Below are positions 18,404-27,456 of a stretch of 64,000 nucleotides of DNA, piece after piece. Under the pieces are notes generated by a model, which did no database searches, was not told the origin of the DNA, and saw only the letters and a program-made list of their open reading frames with translations. The position numbers and the translations under genes are program-made. The stretch is from JBPRGG01 sp051418075 (GTDB taxonomy: Bacteria; Bacteroidota; Bacteroidia; Cytophagales; Cyclobacteriaceae), in contig JBPRGG010000132.1 in assembly GCA_051418075.1 (NCBI GenBank), forward strand, positions 69,618 to 133,617, in the 5' to 3' direction. Numbering within the stretch: position 1 is the first letter of the stretch; each line of letters begins with the position of its first letter.

Positions 18404-19504
18404 ATGAATACGCGTACCATCATAAATATTATTTTTTTAATAATTGGACTGGTGATTTTTGGGTTTCTGGTATGGTATTTCTCAAATATTTTTATCTACC
18501 TGATTATTTCAATGGTTATCGCTACCATTCTCAAACCATTAACCAATTATATTGGTCAAATTCATTTTTTCAGACTACAATTACCCCGGGCTTTAGCTGT
18601 GATACTATCCTTCCTGGTATTGATCGTGATACTCAGCCTGTTCATAGTGTTATTCATTCCCCTGGTTAATGAACAAATCCAGGTGCTGACCAATATCGAC
18701 TATGCCAATTTACTGCAAAGTGCCACCGCACCGCTCAACCAGTTGGAAAATTTTCTCATTAACAATAACCTCACTATCAAAGAGCAGGGCTCCCTGGTGG
18801 CTAATCTGCAGGATTATCTGTCTTCCCTGATCGAACCGCTTAATATTACCAGCCTGATCAATGAGATTATCTCTCTGGCCGGCAGTTTTTTTATTGGTTT
18901 AATAGCAGTGGTCTTCATTACCTTCTTCTTGTTATATGAAAAAGGGATTTTCCGTAAACATCTCATAAGCCTGATTCCTAATAATTATTTTGAAGTTTCC
19001 ATAGCAGCTATTTATAAAATAGAAAAGCTATTGTCCAATTACCTGATCGGACTATTGTTCCAGATGTTTTCTATTTTTAGCATTGTTTATATAGGACTCA
19101 CCATTTTAGGTATTAAATATTCTCTGGCAATAGGTGTGTTTGCTGCTTTTGCCAACCTGATCCCTTACCTGGGACCTGTTTTGGGGGCCAGTTTTGGTTT
19201 ATTTGTAGGGTTGTCAATCACACCCGGCCTGGAAAACACCAATGACTACATTTTCCTTACCGCAAAGATCGTGAGTGTATTTGCGGTGGTACAATTAACG
19301 GATAATTTATTTTTACAGCCATTAATTTTCTCAAAAAGTGTGAAAGCACATCCATTGGAAATATTTATTATTATTTTTGTGGGCGCTACCCTGGCCGGCA
19401 TACCTGGCATGATTGCTGCTATTCCGGCTTACACCGTAATAAGGGTATCATTTTTAGAGCTTTACAACGGCTATAAAGAGTATAATATTTTCAAAATCAA
19501 CTAA
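18404..19504 (+). CDS. AI-2E/PerM-family membrane permease
   Basis: 366 residues with about eight membrane helices in the PerM arrangement: paired N-terminal helices, a central amphipathic region (about 100-155), then a hydrophobic core. The C-terminal motifs NLIPYLGPVLG and VVQLTDNLFLQPLIFSKSVKAHP (read in parts: QLTDNLFLQP, KSVKAHPLEI) are typical. The family exports small molecules or ions; the AI-2 role holds only for some members and is not implied. It starts shortly after a terminator, so it has its own promoter (TATTTTTG at 18373). ychF follows 21 bases later and may be co-transcribed. Confidence 0.92.
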   Translation: MNTRTIINIIFLIIGLVIFGFLVWYFSNIFIYLIISMVIATILKPLTNYIGQIHFFRLQLPRALAVILSFLVLIVILSLFIVLFIPLVNEQIQVLTNIDYANLLQSATAPLNQLENFLINNNLTIKEQGSLVANLQDYLSSLIEPLNITSLINEIISLAGSFFIGLIAVVFITFFLLYEKGIFRKHLISLIPNNYFEVSIAAIYKIEKLLSNYLIGLLFQMFSIFSIVYIGLTILGIKYSLAIGVFAAFANLIPYLGPVLGASFGLFVGLSITPGLENTNDYIFLTAKIVSVFAVVQLTDNLFLQPLIFSKSVKAHPLEIFIIIFVGATLAGIPGMIAAIPAYTVIRVSFLELYNGYKEYNIFKIN

Positions 19505-19525
19505 AACAATACAGTTTAATCAAAG

Positions 19526-20620
19526 ATGGCCTTAAGATGTGGAATTGTAGGACTGCCAAATGTGGGCAAGTCAACCTTGTTTAATGCATTATCAACCGGA
19601 AAAGCAGAAGCAGCTAACCGACCTTTTTGCACCATAGAACCAAATATTGGGGTTACCAATGTACCTGATCCCCGACTAAGGGTGTTGGAAGAATTGGTAA
19701 ACCCTCAAAAAGTCATACCTGCAACCATGGAATTTGTGGATATTGCCGGATTGGTACAAGGAGCCAGCAGGGGAGAAGGGTTGGGGAATAAATTCCTGGC
19801 TAATATTCGGGAAGTGGATGCTATCCTGCATGTGGTAAGATGTTTTGATGATCAAAATGTAGCACATGTATCCGGAACTGTGGATCCCGTGTCCGATAAA
19901 GAGATCATTGATGCAGAATTGCAACTGAAAGATCTGGAATCGATTGAAAAAAAGGTAAATCGGCTGGAAAAAGTAGCTAAATCAGGGGATGCTAAAGCCA
20001 GGCGCTGGCTGGCAGTATTGCAGGAGTATAAACAACACCTGGAGCAAGGACAAAATGCCCGGTCTCTGGAAAAAACCGAAGATGAAAAAGAAGCGATAGC
20101 TGATATTAACCTGTTGACTGATAAGCCGGTTATTTATGTTTTGAATATAGATGAAAATTCATTGGGAAAAGAAAATCCCCTGGTGAACAATTTTACAGAA
20201 GCTGTAAAAGACGAGAATGCCGGAATTATTAAGATCTCTGGTGCACTGGAATCACAAATTGCAGAACTGGATATGGAAGAGCGGGTTTTATTTCTGCAGG
20301 AATACGGGTTAGAGGAATCAGGCCTGGATAAATTGATCCGGGCATCATATTCATTACTTAATTTAATTACTTACTTTACAGCTGGTCCCAAGGAAGTAAA
20401 GGCATGGACTATCATCAGAGGTTGGAAAGCGCCACAAGCGGCTGGGGTGATCCATACGGATTTTGAAAGAGGATTTATCAAGGCGGAAGTAATCAGACTG
20501 GAAGATTATCAGAAGTTTAAGACAGAAGCAGCCTGTCGGGAAGCTGGTAAAATTTCCATTGAAGGTAAGGAGTACGTAGTAAAAGATGGTGATGTGATGC
20601 ATTTTCGGTTTAATGTTTAA
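19526..20620 (+). CDS. ychF: Ribosome-binding ATPase YchF
   Basis: 364 residues, the full length of YchF/OLA1. The P-loop GLPNVGKST is at about 8-16, Switch II at DIAGLVQGASRGEGLG, and the altered G4 motif NIDE (instead of NKxD), which favours ATP over GTP, near residue 205. The C-terminal TGS-like domain has FFTAGPKEVKAW as YFTAGPKEVKAW, then GVIHTDFERGFI. A near-universal translation-associated protein in the cytosol. Follows the AI-2E permease by 21 bases. Confidence 0.97.
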   Translation: MALRCGIVGLPNVGKSTLFNALSTGKAEAANRPFCTIEPNIGVTNVPDPRLRVLEELVNPQKVIPATMEFVDIAGLVQGASRGEGLGNKFLANIREVDAILHVVRCFDDQNVAHVSGTVDPVSDKEIIDAELQLKDLESIEKKVNRLEKVAKSGDAKARRWLAVLQEYKQHLEQGQNARSLEKTEDEKEAIADINLLTDKPVIYVLNIDENSLGKENPLVNNFTEAVKDENAGIIKISGALESQIAELDMEERVLFLQEYGLEESGLDKLIRASYSLLNLITYFTAGPKEVKAWTIIRGWKAPQAAGVIHTDFERGFIKAEVIRLEDYQKFKTEAACREAGKISIEGKEYVVKDGDVMHFRFNV

Positions 20621-20814
20621 AAAAAAACCTAAAAAGATGGCATCTGAAACAATTTTTTTTATTTCAAGTTTTACTGAAATAGAATTTTTCTGTTAAATTT
20701 GAAATTATTACAATACAGTTATAAAAATTACTCTTATTTTTTTGCTTTTTTGCAAAAATTATCGCTGAGCTTTCTTGTTATTTTTGAATTTTTGGAATCT
20801 AAATTTATAGTAGT

Positions 20815-21606
20815 TTGAGGGTAAGAATTATATTTATTTTAAAGAATAAGGGCTCCAATGTGCCTTTTCATCATCAGTTTTTATTAGCTCAATTAATCAA
20901 AGGTATTTTGGTTAAAGGTGGGGAAGAAAGATATATTAGTTATAATTTTTACAACTTTTCTGGTTTAAAAGGTCAGACTAAGATCAGTAGAAATGGCTTA
21001 CACTTTTATTCCAGTAGAGTTACATTGGTTTTATCCAGTCTCAATAAAGATTTCATTGATTATTTCCTAAAAGAATTATTCCGGTTCCCTCAAATAGAGG
21101 TTGGGAACCTGATCTTGATACCTGAAGGAGTGGAAAAAGAAGAATTACCCAAGCTGACTGATCAGAATAAGTTTATTTGCATTTCTCCGCTGGTTTTGGT
21201 AATGCCCAGGTTTAATGATACAGAAGGTAAAAAGTATATTTCGCCTGAAACCGATGAGTTTTCTGACCTGTTGTATGAATCTACTATGACCAGGATGGCG
21301 GATACCGGCTACTATGATGAAAAGCAATTGGCCTCATTTTACAAATTTCAGGTGGTACCGGATGCTAATTATATCTCAAAGATCCATGAAAATCAAAAAA
21401 AGTTTGCCCGGATCTATCCCGTCTTTGATCAGGACGTGAAATATGAGATTCGTGGATATACTTTTCCCTTTACCTTGTTTGCAGCCCGTGACGTGCAGGA
21501 ATTCGTATTTACAAATGGCATGGGTATTTTTACCCACAAAGGTTTTGGAATGCTGGATGTAGCCAATTCAGATCCTGCCTCCAGGAGCATACCCTATGAA
21601 TTCTAA
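20815..21606 (+). CDS. cas6: Stand-alone Cas6-family RNA endonuclease
   Basis: 263 residues. Start is a TTG (20815) giving MRVRIIFILK, the usual first strand of Cas6; no ATG is available upstream. Two RAMP/ferredoxin-like halves are visible: the N-terminal helix VPFHHQFLLAQLIKGIL (His19/His20 are catalytic candidates) and the C-terminal Gly-rich loop GMGIFTHKGFGML (GhGxxxxxGhG). Cas6 cuts pre-crRNA at repeat hairpins. No CRISPR array, effector, Cas1 or Cas2 is in the window. The gene sits between ychF and the convergent T9SS plug gene, so it is an orphan. It may process crRNA in trans or have another RNA target. Confidence 0.88.
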   Translation: MRVRIIFILKNKGSNVPFHHQFLLAQLIKGILVKGGEERYISYNFYNFSGLKGQTKISRNGLHFYSSRVTLVLSSLNKDFIDYFLKELFRFPQIEVGNLILIPEGVEKEELPKLTDQNKFICISPLVLVMPRFNDTEGKKYISPETDEFSDLLYESTMTRMADTGYYDEKQLASFYKFQVVPDANYISKIHENQKKFARIYPVFDQDVKYEIRGYTFPFTLFAARDVQEFVFTNGMGIFTHKGFGMLDVANSDPASRSIPYEF

Positions 21607-21618
21607 ATACAGGATGGT

Positions 21619-22923
21619 TTACCTGAGTCGCATATTATAAACCAGGTTTCGATATCCAATTACTACATCCGCCCTGGCACCTACCGGCCGGTGATATACA
21701 ATCAGGTCATATTCATTTTCTGTTTCGAAATGGGAACCCTCAATGATTAACGGGTTTTCGGTCCCTTTTACCTCATAAATATAATTATACCAACCTTGTT
21801 TCAACAGTAGATTGCCTGTATAAACTTCTAGTTCAGGGTCATAAACCATTTTATTTTCCGGCAGATAATTCCAGTTGGTCAATTCCCCAGTAATGTATAT
21901 ATCACCGGAATTGATCGGTTGTTTTTCCAGGAAAAAATGCACATCCATGTATTCCGCTTCCAGAAAATCCTCTCCCGGATCCCGATTGCCAATAATAAAT
22001 TTACCATTAATATCTTCATACTGAGCATAAGCCTGGTTTTCCCGCGGCTCATCTTTGAGTAAATAAGCATCAATAGCGTAATCTTTTACATCAATTCTAC
22101 CCACATTTTGTCCTATAAAAGAAACAGAGCGCAGGTCCACAAATCGAAATTCATTGCCTCCCCTAAAATTATTTTCCAGGGTGAAATGATCATAAATAAG
22201 CATCGCCTGGTCTTCCCTAATCAGGGTGGGTTTTAGATCATAGATGGCATTGTCCCAGCGTTGGTTTTGCCTGAGTACCACCTTCAGTTCATCATAAGGG
22301 TTGGTGATGTCGTAGTCAGCATAGTTGATGGTGAATTTTAGTTGCTGATTGGTAGCTCTTTCCACAATACCGGAAGAAACTCCTGCTTCCATATTGATAG
22401 CCACTTCATTCATAAACACCACAAAACGCTGTGACAAAATAATGTCATTTTCATTATCCCCCCGGTAAACTACTACCACAAAATTTCCAGGTATTTTGAC
22501 CCGTGGAACTTCAAAACGATAATGAACATAAGGTATGCGGGTGTTGAATGAATACTGATAATCAGTCAGGGCAAATTCATTGTATTCATAAACAAATTCA
22601 ATATCATTAAGTATTGACTTTTTCCATTCGGCATTGCAATGGATTATCCTGGCATAATAGTCATCAGCTTCTTCCGCCAAATCATCAAATTCTACCACTA
22701 GTGGAATATTTTGAGCCAGCGGAATAACGGCTGGTGTCAGGTTGTTTTGTTGAGACAAACTGAAAGGATATATTTTACTGGACTTAATATTCTCTTCGTA
22801 AACAAAATCTGCCAGGATTAACTGTTTATTGATGGTCTCATCGGCCTGATCAGTGGATGTCGGGTTAATGGGCACACAGGTGGTCAATAGAAAGATGATT
22901 GTAAAAAAATAAATATTCTTCAT
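21619..22923 (-). CDS. Type IX secretion system plug protein (DUF5103)
   Basis: 434 residues with a signal peptide/lipoprotein-like start (LLTTCVP). DUF5103 layout: an N-terminal Ig-like domain containing RIIHCNAEWKKS, FNEFALTDYQYSFNT-like text (YNEFALTDYQYSFNT) and YVHYRFEVPRVKIPGNFVVVVY, split across residues about 90-160, and a C-terminal beta domain. In the T9SS translocon of Flavobacterium, this protein closes the periplasmic side of the SprA channel. Two T9SS cargo proteins in this window (48.9 and 50.8 kb) support an active system. Convergent with the cas6 gene, 12 bases between stops. Confidence 0.9.
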   Translation of the reverse strand: MKNIYFFTIIFLLTTCVPINPTSTDQADETINKQLILADFVYEENIKSSKIYPFSLSQQNNLTPAVIPLAQNIPLVVEFDDLAEEADDYYARIIHCNAEWKKSILNDIEFVYEYNEFALTDYQYSFNTRIPYVHYRFEVPRVKIPGNFVVVVYRGDNENDIILSQRFVVFMNEVAINMEAGVSSGIVERATNQQLKFTINYADYDITNPYDELKVVLRQNQRWDNAIYDLKPTLIREDQAMLIYDHFTLENNFRGGNEFRFVDLRSVSFIGQNVGRIDVKDYAIDAYLLKDEPRENQAYAQYEDINGKFIIGNRDPGEDFLEAEYMDVHFFLEKQPINSGDIYITGELTNWNYLPENKMVYDPELEVYTGNLLLKQGWYNYIYEVKGTENPLIIEGSHFETENEYDLIVYHRPVGARADVVIGYRNLVYNMRLR

Positions 22924-23122
22924 AAAGTGAAAATTATCTGAATAACCAGTTTTCGTTTAAAGTATGTAGTCAGTATAAGCTTATTATCAGGTCAGCTTTG
23001 ATTTATACATATTAACCCGCTACATTGCAAAAATATTTTAGATTTTCCAACCCTTTTTATAAAAGGGGTGTCAATAAAATTGTTAGACTGAAAGATACAA
23101 AAAAATACCGCCGGCAGTATTT

Positions 23123-23677
23123 ATGCATAAGGAAGAAGATTTGATCAAAGGTTGCCTGAAAGGTGATAGAAAATATCAGAGGGAGCTGTATGAGCATTTT
23201 TCAAAGAAGATGCTGGTGGTGTGTTTACGGTATACAAAATCTACCCTGGAGGCGGAAGATGTTTTGCAGGAAGCCTTTATCAAGGTTTTTCAAAACCTTA
23301 AAAATTTCCGGGGAGATTCCAAACTGGAAACCTGGATTAAACGGATTGTGGTAAATACAGCCTTAAATCATCAGAGAAGTAAGCTGTATCTTTACCCGAT
23401 GGTGGATGTGGATAACATGCACTATTTATCTGATAAAAAGCCATTGCCTATCTCAAATTATCATTTTGAGGAATTGTTAAAGATGATTCAAGCCCTGCCA
23501 GTAGGTTGTCAGGTGATATTTAACCTGTATGCCATTGAAGGCTATCAGCATAATGAAATCGCTGAGAGCCTCAATATTAATATAGGCACCAGTAAATCCC
23601 AGTATGCCAGGGCCAGGCAGTTGTTACAGAACATGATTTCCAATTCAGAAAGGGAAAATTATGAAAAATATAAATGA
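23123..23677 (+). CDS. ECF-type RNA polymerase sigma factor
   Basis: 184 residues. The sigma-2 region covers about 7-75 (YEHFSKKMLVVCLRYTKS, EDVLQEAFIKVFQNLKNF, ETWIKRIVVNTALNH). Sigma-4 covers about 120-175 (LPVGCQVIFNLYAIEGY, HNEIAESLNINIGTSKSQYARAR). This is a compact group-4 sigma factor. Its last 17 bases overlap the start of the next gene, whose N-terminus looks like an anti-sigma domain, so the pair is probably translationally coupled. Confidence 0.95.
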   Translation: MHKEEDLIKGCLKGDRKYQRELYEHFSKKMLVVCLRYTKSTLEAEDVLQEAFIKVFQNLKNFRGDSKLETWIKRIVVNTALNHQRSKLYLYPMVDVDNMHYLSDKKPLPISNYHFEELLKMIQALPVGCQVIFNLYAIEGYQHNEIAESLNINIGTSKSQYARARQLLQNMISNSERENYEKYK

Positions 23678-25091
23678 GCGAACGGAATTTGAAGATGAAT
23701 GGCAGAAAGCTTTTGAACAAGCTGAGCTAAAGCCCTCAGAAGAGGTCTGGAGCAAAGTTGATGCTTTCATGGCCAATCACAAGGCAGATAAATATAAGAA
23801 AAGTATATTTTTCTACCGAATGACGGCTGCGGCCTCAGTGCTGCTAGCCATTATGTTTGGTTTAATTAGCTATTTTCAACTAAATCAGGTGAATAATACA
23901 ACCATTAGTCAACTGCAGGAAAATAGCCGTAATGAAGTGCAGCAGAAAGATTATGAATCAGCTCAGGAACAGGCATCCAATGCAGATCCCGGTTCCGGTC
24001 AGACAGCTGAATCCTTACCTTTCAACAATAATAATGACCAAAGTCAAATGCAAGGCAGCCCGGAAAAGAACTTTACGGAATCATTTACTGATTCTGAAAA
24101 AGAACAATTATTGGCCGATGCTGATCAGGCAGCCATTCCGGAACCAACTCAAAGTGAGACGACAAGATCACTGGGAATTGGCCAGACAGCAGGAACTGAA
24201 TCTATAGACTTAACATTCACACTACTGGATAATCAGCCACAGCAATTATTGCCTGTGGATCTTGAACCTTCCCAGCCAGATATCTATGCCTCACCGCTAG
24301 TGGAAGAATTGTTTGCTAAGAATGAACAGACCCTTGATAAGGGATTATTTGCCGGAGTTAGTTTAGCTTCAGGTATTTTTGATCCGCGACAATCTTCCGG
24401 TGGAGGATTTTTCAGTAATGAATCAGCTGATTATTTCAGTAACCGGGCCCAATTATCTCTGGCTGATGGATATACTGAACTGGCTGAAGAGGACCCCGAA
24501 GCTCCCGGGGTTAGTCGTTCTTTGGGACTTAATCTGGGTGCCCGCATATCCAAAAGGTGGGTATTGGAAACCGGCTTGCTTTATATTCAAAATTCATCCA
24601 ATACTTCCAGCGATATTTTGGTGGTGGATCAGGCCAATAATATTTATCCGGTTACTGAATCCAACAGTGCTGCTTTTGCCAAAGCTATAGGTAACATCAA
24701 TTACAGTTCTCAGGTTGACCTGGACAATAGCTTTGAGTATGCCTCCATACCTTTAAAAGTGGGATATGTATTGTTGGATAAAACCATTGCCCTGACTTTT
24801 TCAGCCGGGGTAGCCACCGATATCTTTATTCGTAATGACCTGAATGCTTCAGAAAGAGGCATCCAGGATATAACTTTGAAACCAGGTGATGACTCTCCCT
24901 ACCGGAATGTATATTTCAATGGATTGGTTTCTACAGACATCACTTACCGGTTTAGCGGAAAAAGGTATAGTGTTTCATTATCACCTACTTATAGAATGTC
25001 CCTGACCAGTATGACCAAGGGAGACCAGTTTTATCAAAATCGTCCCCAGGTTTTTAATCTGGGAGTTGGTTTGAAGTATCATTTTAATTAG
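23661..25091 (+). CDS. Anti-sigma-like protein fused to outer-membrane beta-barrel domain
   Basis: 476 residues. About 1-48 is a charged cytosolic segment (FEDEWQKAFEQAELKPSEEVWSKVD) like anti-sigma heads. One membrane helix follows at 51-72. Residues about 75-200 form a Gln/Ser/Glu-rich low-complexity linker. About 205-476 is a PorT-like outer-membrane barrel (LGLNLGARISKRWVLETGLLY, SIPLKVGYVLLD-like text as ASIPLKVGY, GLVSTDITYRFSGKRY, FNLGVGLKYHFN). It overlaps the ECF sigma gene by 17 bases. The layout suggests one chain running from cytosol to outer membrane, able to pass an envelope signal to the sigma factor. Topology is inferred. Confidence 0.82.
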   Translation: MKNINERTEFEDEWQKAFEQAELKPSEEVWSKVDAFMANHKADKYKKSIFFYRMTAAASVLLAIMFGLISYFQLNQVNNTTISQLQENSRNEVQQKDYESAQEQASNADPGSGQTAESLPFNNNNDQSQMQGSPEKNFTESFTDSEKEQLLADADQAAIPEPTQSETTRSLGIGQTAGTESIDLTFTLLDNQPQQLLPVDLEPSQPDIYASPLVEELFAKNEQTLDKGLFAGVSLASGIFDPRQSSGGGFFSNESADYFSNRAQLSLADGYTELAEEDPEAPGVSRSLGLNLGARISKRWVLETGLLYIQNSSNTSSDILVVDQANNIYPVTESNSAAFAKAIGNINYSSQVDLDNSFEYASIPLKVGYVLLDKTIALTFSAGVATDIFIRNDLNASERGIQDITLKPGDDSPYRNVYFNGLVSTDITYRFSGKRYSVSLSPTYRMSLTSMTKGDQFYQNRPQVFNLGVGLKYHFN

Positions 25092-25098
25092 TTCTGCT

Positions 25099-25212
25099 AT
25101 GAAAAGCTTAATGTATCAATATTTCCTGAAATTTGTCAGAAGTTTCCTGATCATTCTGGGTTTAATTATTGCATTTTTTATTATTTACTATACTTTTAAG
25201 GTTATTCTTTAA
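25099..25212 (+). CDS. Small single-helix membrane protein (37 aa)
   Basis: ATG at 25099, stop at 25210-25212. The 37 residues begin basic (MKSLMYQYFLKFVRS), then form one strong membrane helix (FLIILGLIIAFFIIYY). It starts only 8 bases after the barrel/anti-sigma gene, so it is probably in the same operon. Family unknown; it may be a small membrane regulator or may not be translated. Confidence 0.5.
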   Translation: MKSLMYQYFLKFVRSFLIILGLIIAFFIIYYTFKVIL

Positions 25213-25295
25213 ACCAACATAGACCTGATCTAACAACTTGCAGCTTCTGTAGTTAACATGTTGGCTGAATTTTTTTTATAGAATGGTTTTTTTTT

Positions 25296-26216
25296 ATGTT
25301 TAGTGACCTGCAAAATGAATTTGATAAGGTAGTTGACAAATTAAGCAATTGGCTGGGACAATTGATCGTCATGCTGCCTAACCTGGTTGTAGCAATATTG
25401 CTACTGATCCTTTTTTACTTTATCGGTAAGGGACTGAGAAATGTACTTACAGGCACACTTAAAAGAGTATCGGATAATTATACCATCAATAATTTTTTAG
25501 GTACCTTGCTTTTCGTTTCTATGGTTGTGGTGGGCCTTTTTTTCGCTTTAGGTGTTTTGCAGCTGGATAGAACAGTAACATCTCTGCTGGCTGGTGTGGG
25601 CATAGCCGGATTGGCAATTGGGTTGGCTTTTAAGGATATCGCAGCTAATTTTTTGGCTGGCATATACCTGGCTATCAAAAGTCCTATCAATGATGGTGAT
25701 CTGATAGAATACGACGAGCATTATGGAACAGTTAAAAAAATCGGCCTCAGAGCACTAACCATGCAAACTTTACAAGGTCAGGATATAGTGATCCCTAACC
25801 GTTTTATAATGGAAAATGCCTTTATTCACTACACCATCAATGGCGTGAGGCGGGTAGATCTGGCAGTTGGTATTTCTTATGGTGATGATCTGGAAAAAGT
25901 GCAGAAAGTAACGCTGGAAACCATCAATAAATTAGAACATTTAAAAGGCAAGCCGGTAGATTTTTATTATACAGAATTTGGCAGCAGTTCCATTAATTTT
26001 GTAGTACGATACTGGGTGAACTTTAATAAAGAGACGGATTACCTTCAGGCTATGAGCCAGGGAATAATCCAAGTGAAGAAAGCCTTTGATCAAAATGATA
26101 TTACCATCACCTTCCCCATCAGGACCCTCGATTTTGGAATTAAGGGCGGTGAAAAACTTAGTGAAATGCTGGTTAATGCCCATAAAGAGACCCAACAGAA
26201 TGGTTCATCAAGCTAA
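25296..26216 (+). CDS. MscS-family mechanosensitive ion channel
   Basis: 306 residues, the size of E. coli MscS. There are three N-terminal membrane helices (about 18-100). The pore-lining helix is Gly/Ala-rich: SLLAGVGIAGLAIGLAFKDIAANFLAG in pieces GVGIAGLAIGLAF and DIAANFLAGIYL. A beta domain with GLRALTMQTLQGQDIVIPN (read LTMQTLQGQDIVIPN) and an alpha-beta C-terminal domain follow. It opens on membrane tension to release solutes during osmotic downshock. Monocistronic; the MTHFR-like gene follows 54 bases later. Confidence 0.95.
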   Translation: MFSDLQNEFDKVVDKLSNWLGQLIVMLPNLVVAILLLILFYFIGKGLRNVLTGTLKRVSDNYTINNFLGTLLFVSMVVVGLFFALGVLQLDRTVTSLLAGVGIAGLAIGLAFKDIAANFLAGIYLAIKSPINDGDLIEYDEHYGTVKKIGLRALTMQTLQGQDIVIPNRFIMENAFIHYTINGVRRVDLAVGISYGDDLEKVQKVTLETINKLEHLKGKPVDFYYTEFGSSSINFVVRYWVNFNKETDYLQAMSQGIIQVKKAFDQNDITITFPIRTLDFGIKGGEKLSEMLVNAHKETQQNGSSS

Positions 26217-26270
26217 CCTGATCAAATTACTATTTACTGGTGTATGATTTATCACTAAAGCTCGTTTTGC

Positions 26271-27200
26271 ATGTTTTTGTCTAAGATTCATCAAAAAGAA
26301 ACTGGAATTGTCACCTATGGGATTACCCCTCCAAAAACCAACAATTCAGACCAAAAGCTTAGGCAAATTGCCCTGAAGCAGATAGAACGTATTTCAGGCC
26401 TTGACCTGGACGGACTGATCGTGTATGATATACAAGATGAATCGGCCCGAAATCCTGAACATCGCCCTTTCCCTTTTCTGCCCACACTTGATCCAGGGCA
26501 TTATGCCTCAAATTACTTGAAAGACATCAAAATTCCTAAAGTGATTTATAAAAGTGTGGCAAAGTATAGCTTACCACAACTGGAGCAGTTTCTAATAGCC
26601 TCAGACCCTAATGAATTGGCCACTGTATTTGTAGGTGCTTCATCCAGTGGACAGATGGTTCAAACTACACTGAAGCAGGCTTATCAACTTTATTATTATC
26701 TATCCCGGCAGAAGCCTTTACTGGGTGCAGTGACCATTCCGGAAAGGCATGTCATCAAGCAAAATGAACATCTTAAGATTTTAAAAAAAATGGATTCGGG
26801 TTGTTCCTTTTTTGTTTCTCAGGCAGTGTATAATGCTGAAAACAGCAAGAACGTATTATCAGATTATTACTATTTATCACTGGAAAGACAAGTGAGGCCG
26901 GCACCAATGATCATGACTCTTACACCTTGTGGTTCAACCAAAACTTTACAATTTATGAGATGGCTGGGGGTTGACATTCCCCGCTGGCTGGAAAATGATT
27001 TGTTACACGCTAAAGATATTCTTCAAACTTCAGTAGAAGTATGTCTGGGGATCTTTAGGGAATTATGGCAATTCGGCCGGGAAAAAGGTATTCCTATTGG
27101 GTTTAATATTGAAAGTGTAGCTATCCGCAGATCTGAAATAGAAGCAGCCATCTACCTGGCCCACCAGGTCAGAAGAATCATTAAATCCTCTCAGTCATGA
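26271..27200 (+). CDS. MTHFR-fold (FAD-linked reductase-like) protein, atypical active site
   Basis: 309 residues, the same size as single-domain MetF, and the barrel pattern is that of methylenetetrahydrofolate reductase (YGITPPK, DGLIVYDIQDE, FFVSQAVYN, IMTLTPCGS, GFNIESVA). The MetF catalytic Glu in FEFFPP is Gly here (YGITPP), and the MetF Asp in the RGD loop is missing (FVGASSSG). It is therefore unlikely to be the methionine-pathway enzyme. It may bind flavin or folate for another reaction. No methionine genes nearby. The start ATG has the whole first barrel strand. Confidence 0.75.
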   Translation: MFLSKIHQKETGIVTYGITPPKTNNSDQKLRQIALKQIERISGLDLDGLIVYDIQDESARNPEHRPFPFLPTLDPGHYASNYLKDIKIPKVIYKSVAKYSLPQLEQFLIASDPNELATVFVGASSSGQMVQTTLKQAYQLYYYLSRQKPLLGAVTIPERHVIKQNEHLKILKKMDSGCSFFVSQAVYNAENSKNVLSDYYYLSLERQVRPAPMIMTLTPCGSTKTLQFMRWLGVDIPRWLENDLLHAKDILQTSVEVCLGIFRELWQFGREKGIPIGFNIESVAIRRSEIEAAIYLAHQVRRIIKSSQS

Positions 27201-27261
27201 ATTAATTTACGTTTGCTTAGCTGCATCATAATACAAATTCTACATTATTACATCTTTTTTT

Positions 27262-27456
27262 CTGGCCGGATGGGACCTGCTGTTTTTTCTTGATGGAAAA
27301 GTAGGCGAAAAAAATCAAGACAGAAAATCTCCATCACCTCTCGCGGCCTTTTCACTCAAAGCCATTATATCCTGGCACACCGCTGCACCTGCATTTTCTG
27401 TCGGGCCAGCGCTGCTTTTTTGCTTTCTTATAATCATAGTCCTCCTATAATTCATT
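27262..27456 (+). repeat. Dispersed repeat, copy B
   Basis: Aligns end to end with the copy at 56267: CTGGCCGGA start, AAAAATCAAGACAGAAAA, CACCTCTCGCGGC, GGCACACC, TTCTGTCGGGCCAGCGCT, TAATCATAGTCCTC. The hairpin region is degraded here. Both full copies are followed by a short GGTCGGTG-rich segment. No credible gene in the 617-base gap 27201-27817. Confidence 0.75.

Noticed and set aside
20621..20814. CRISPR repeats upstream of cas6
   Set aside because: No repeated unit or spacer pattern; only AT-rich sequence and one short hairpin.
26271..27200. metF of methionine synthesis
   Set aside because: Catalytic Glu and Asp of MetF are missing and no methionine genes are near.
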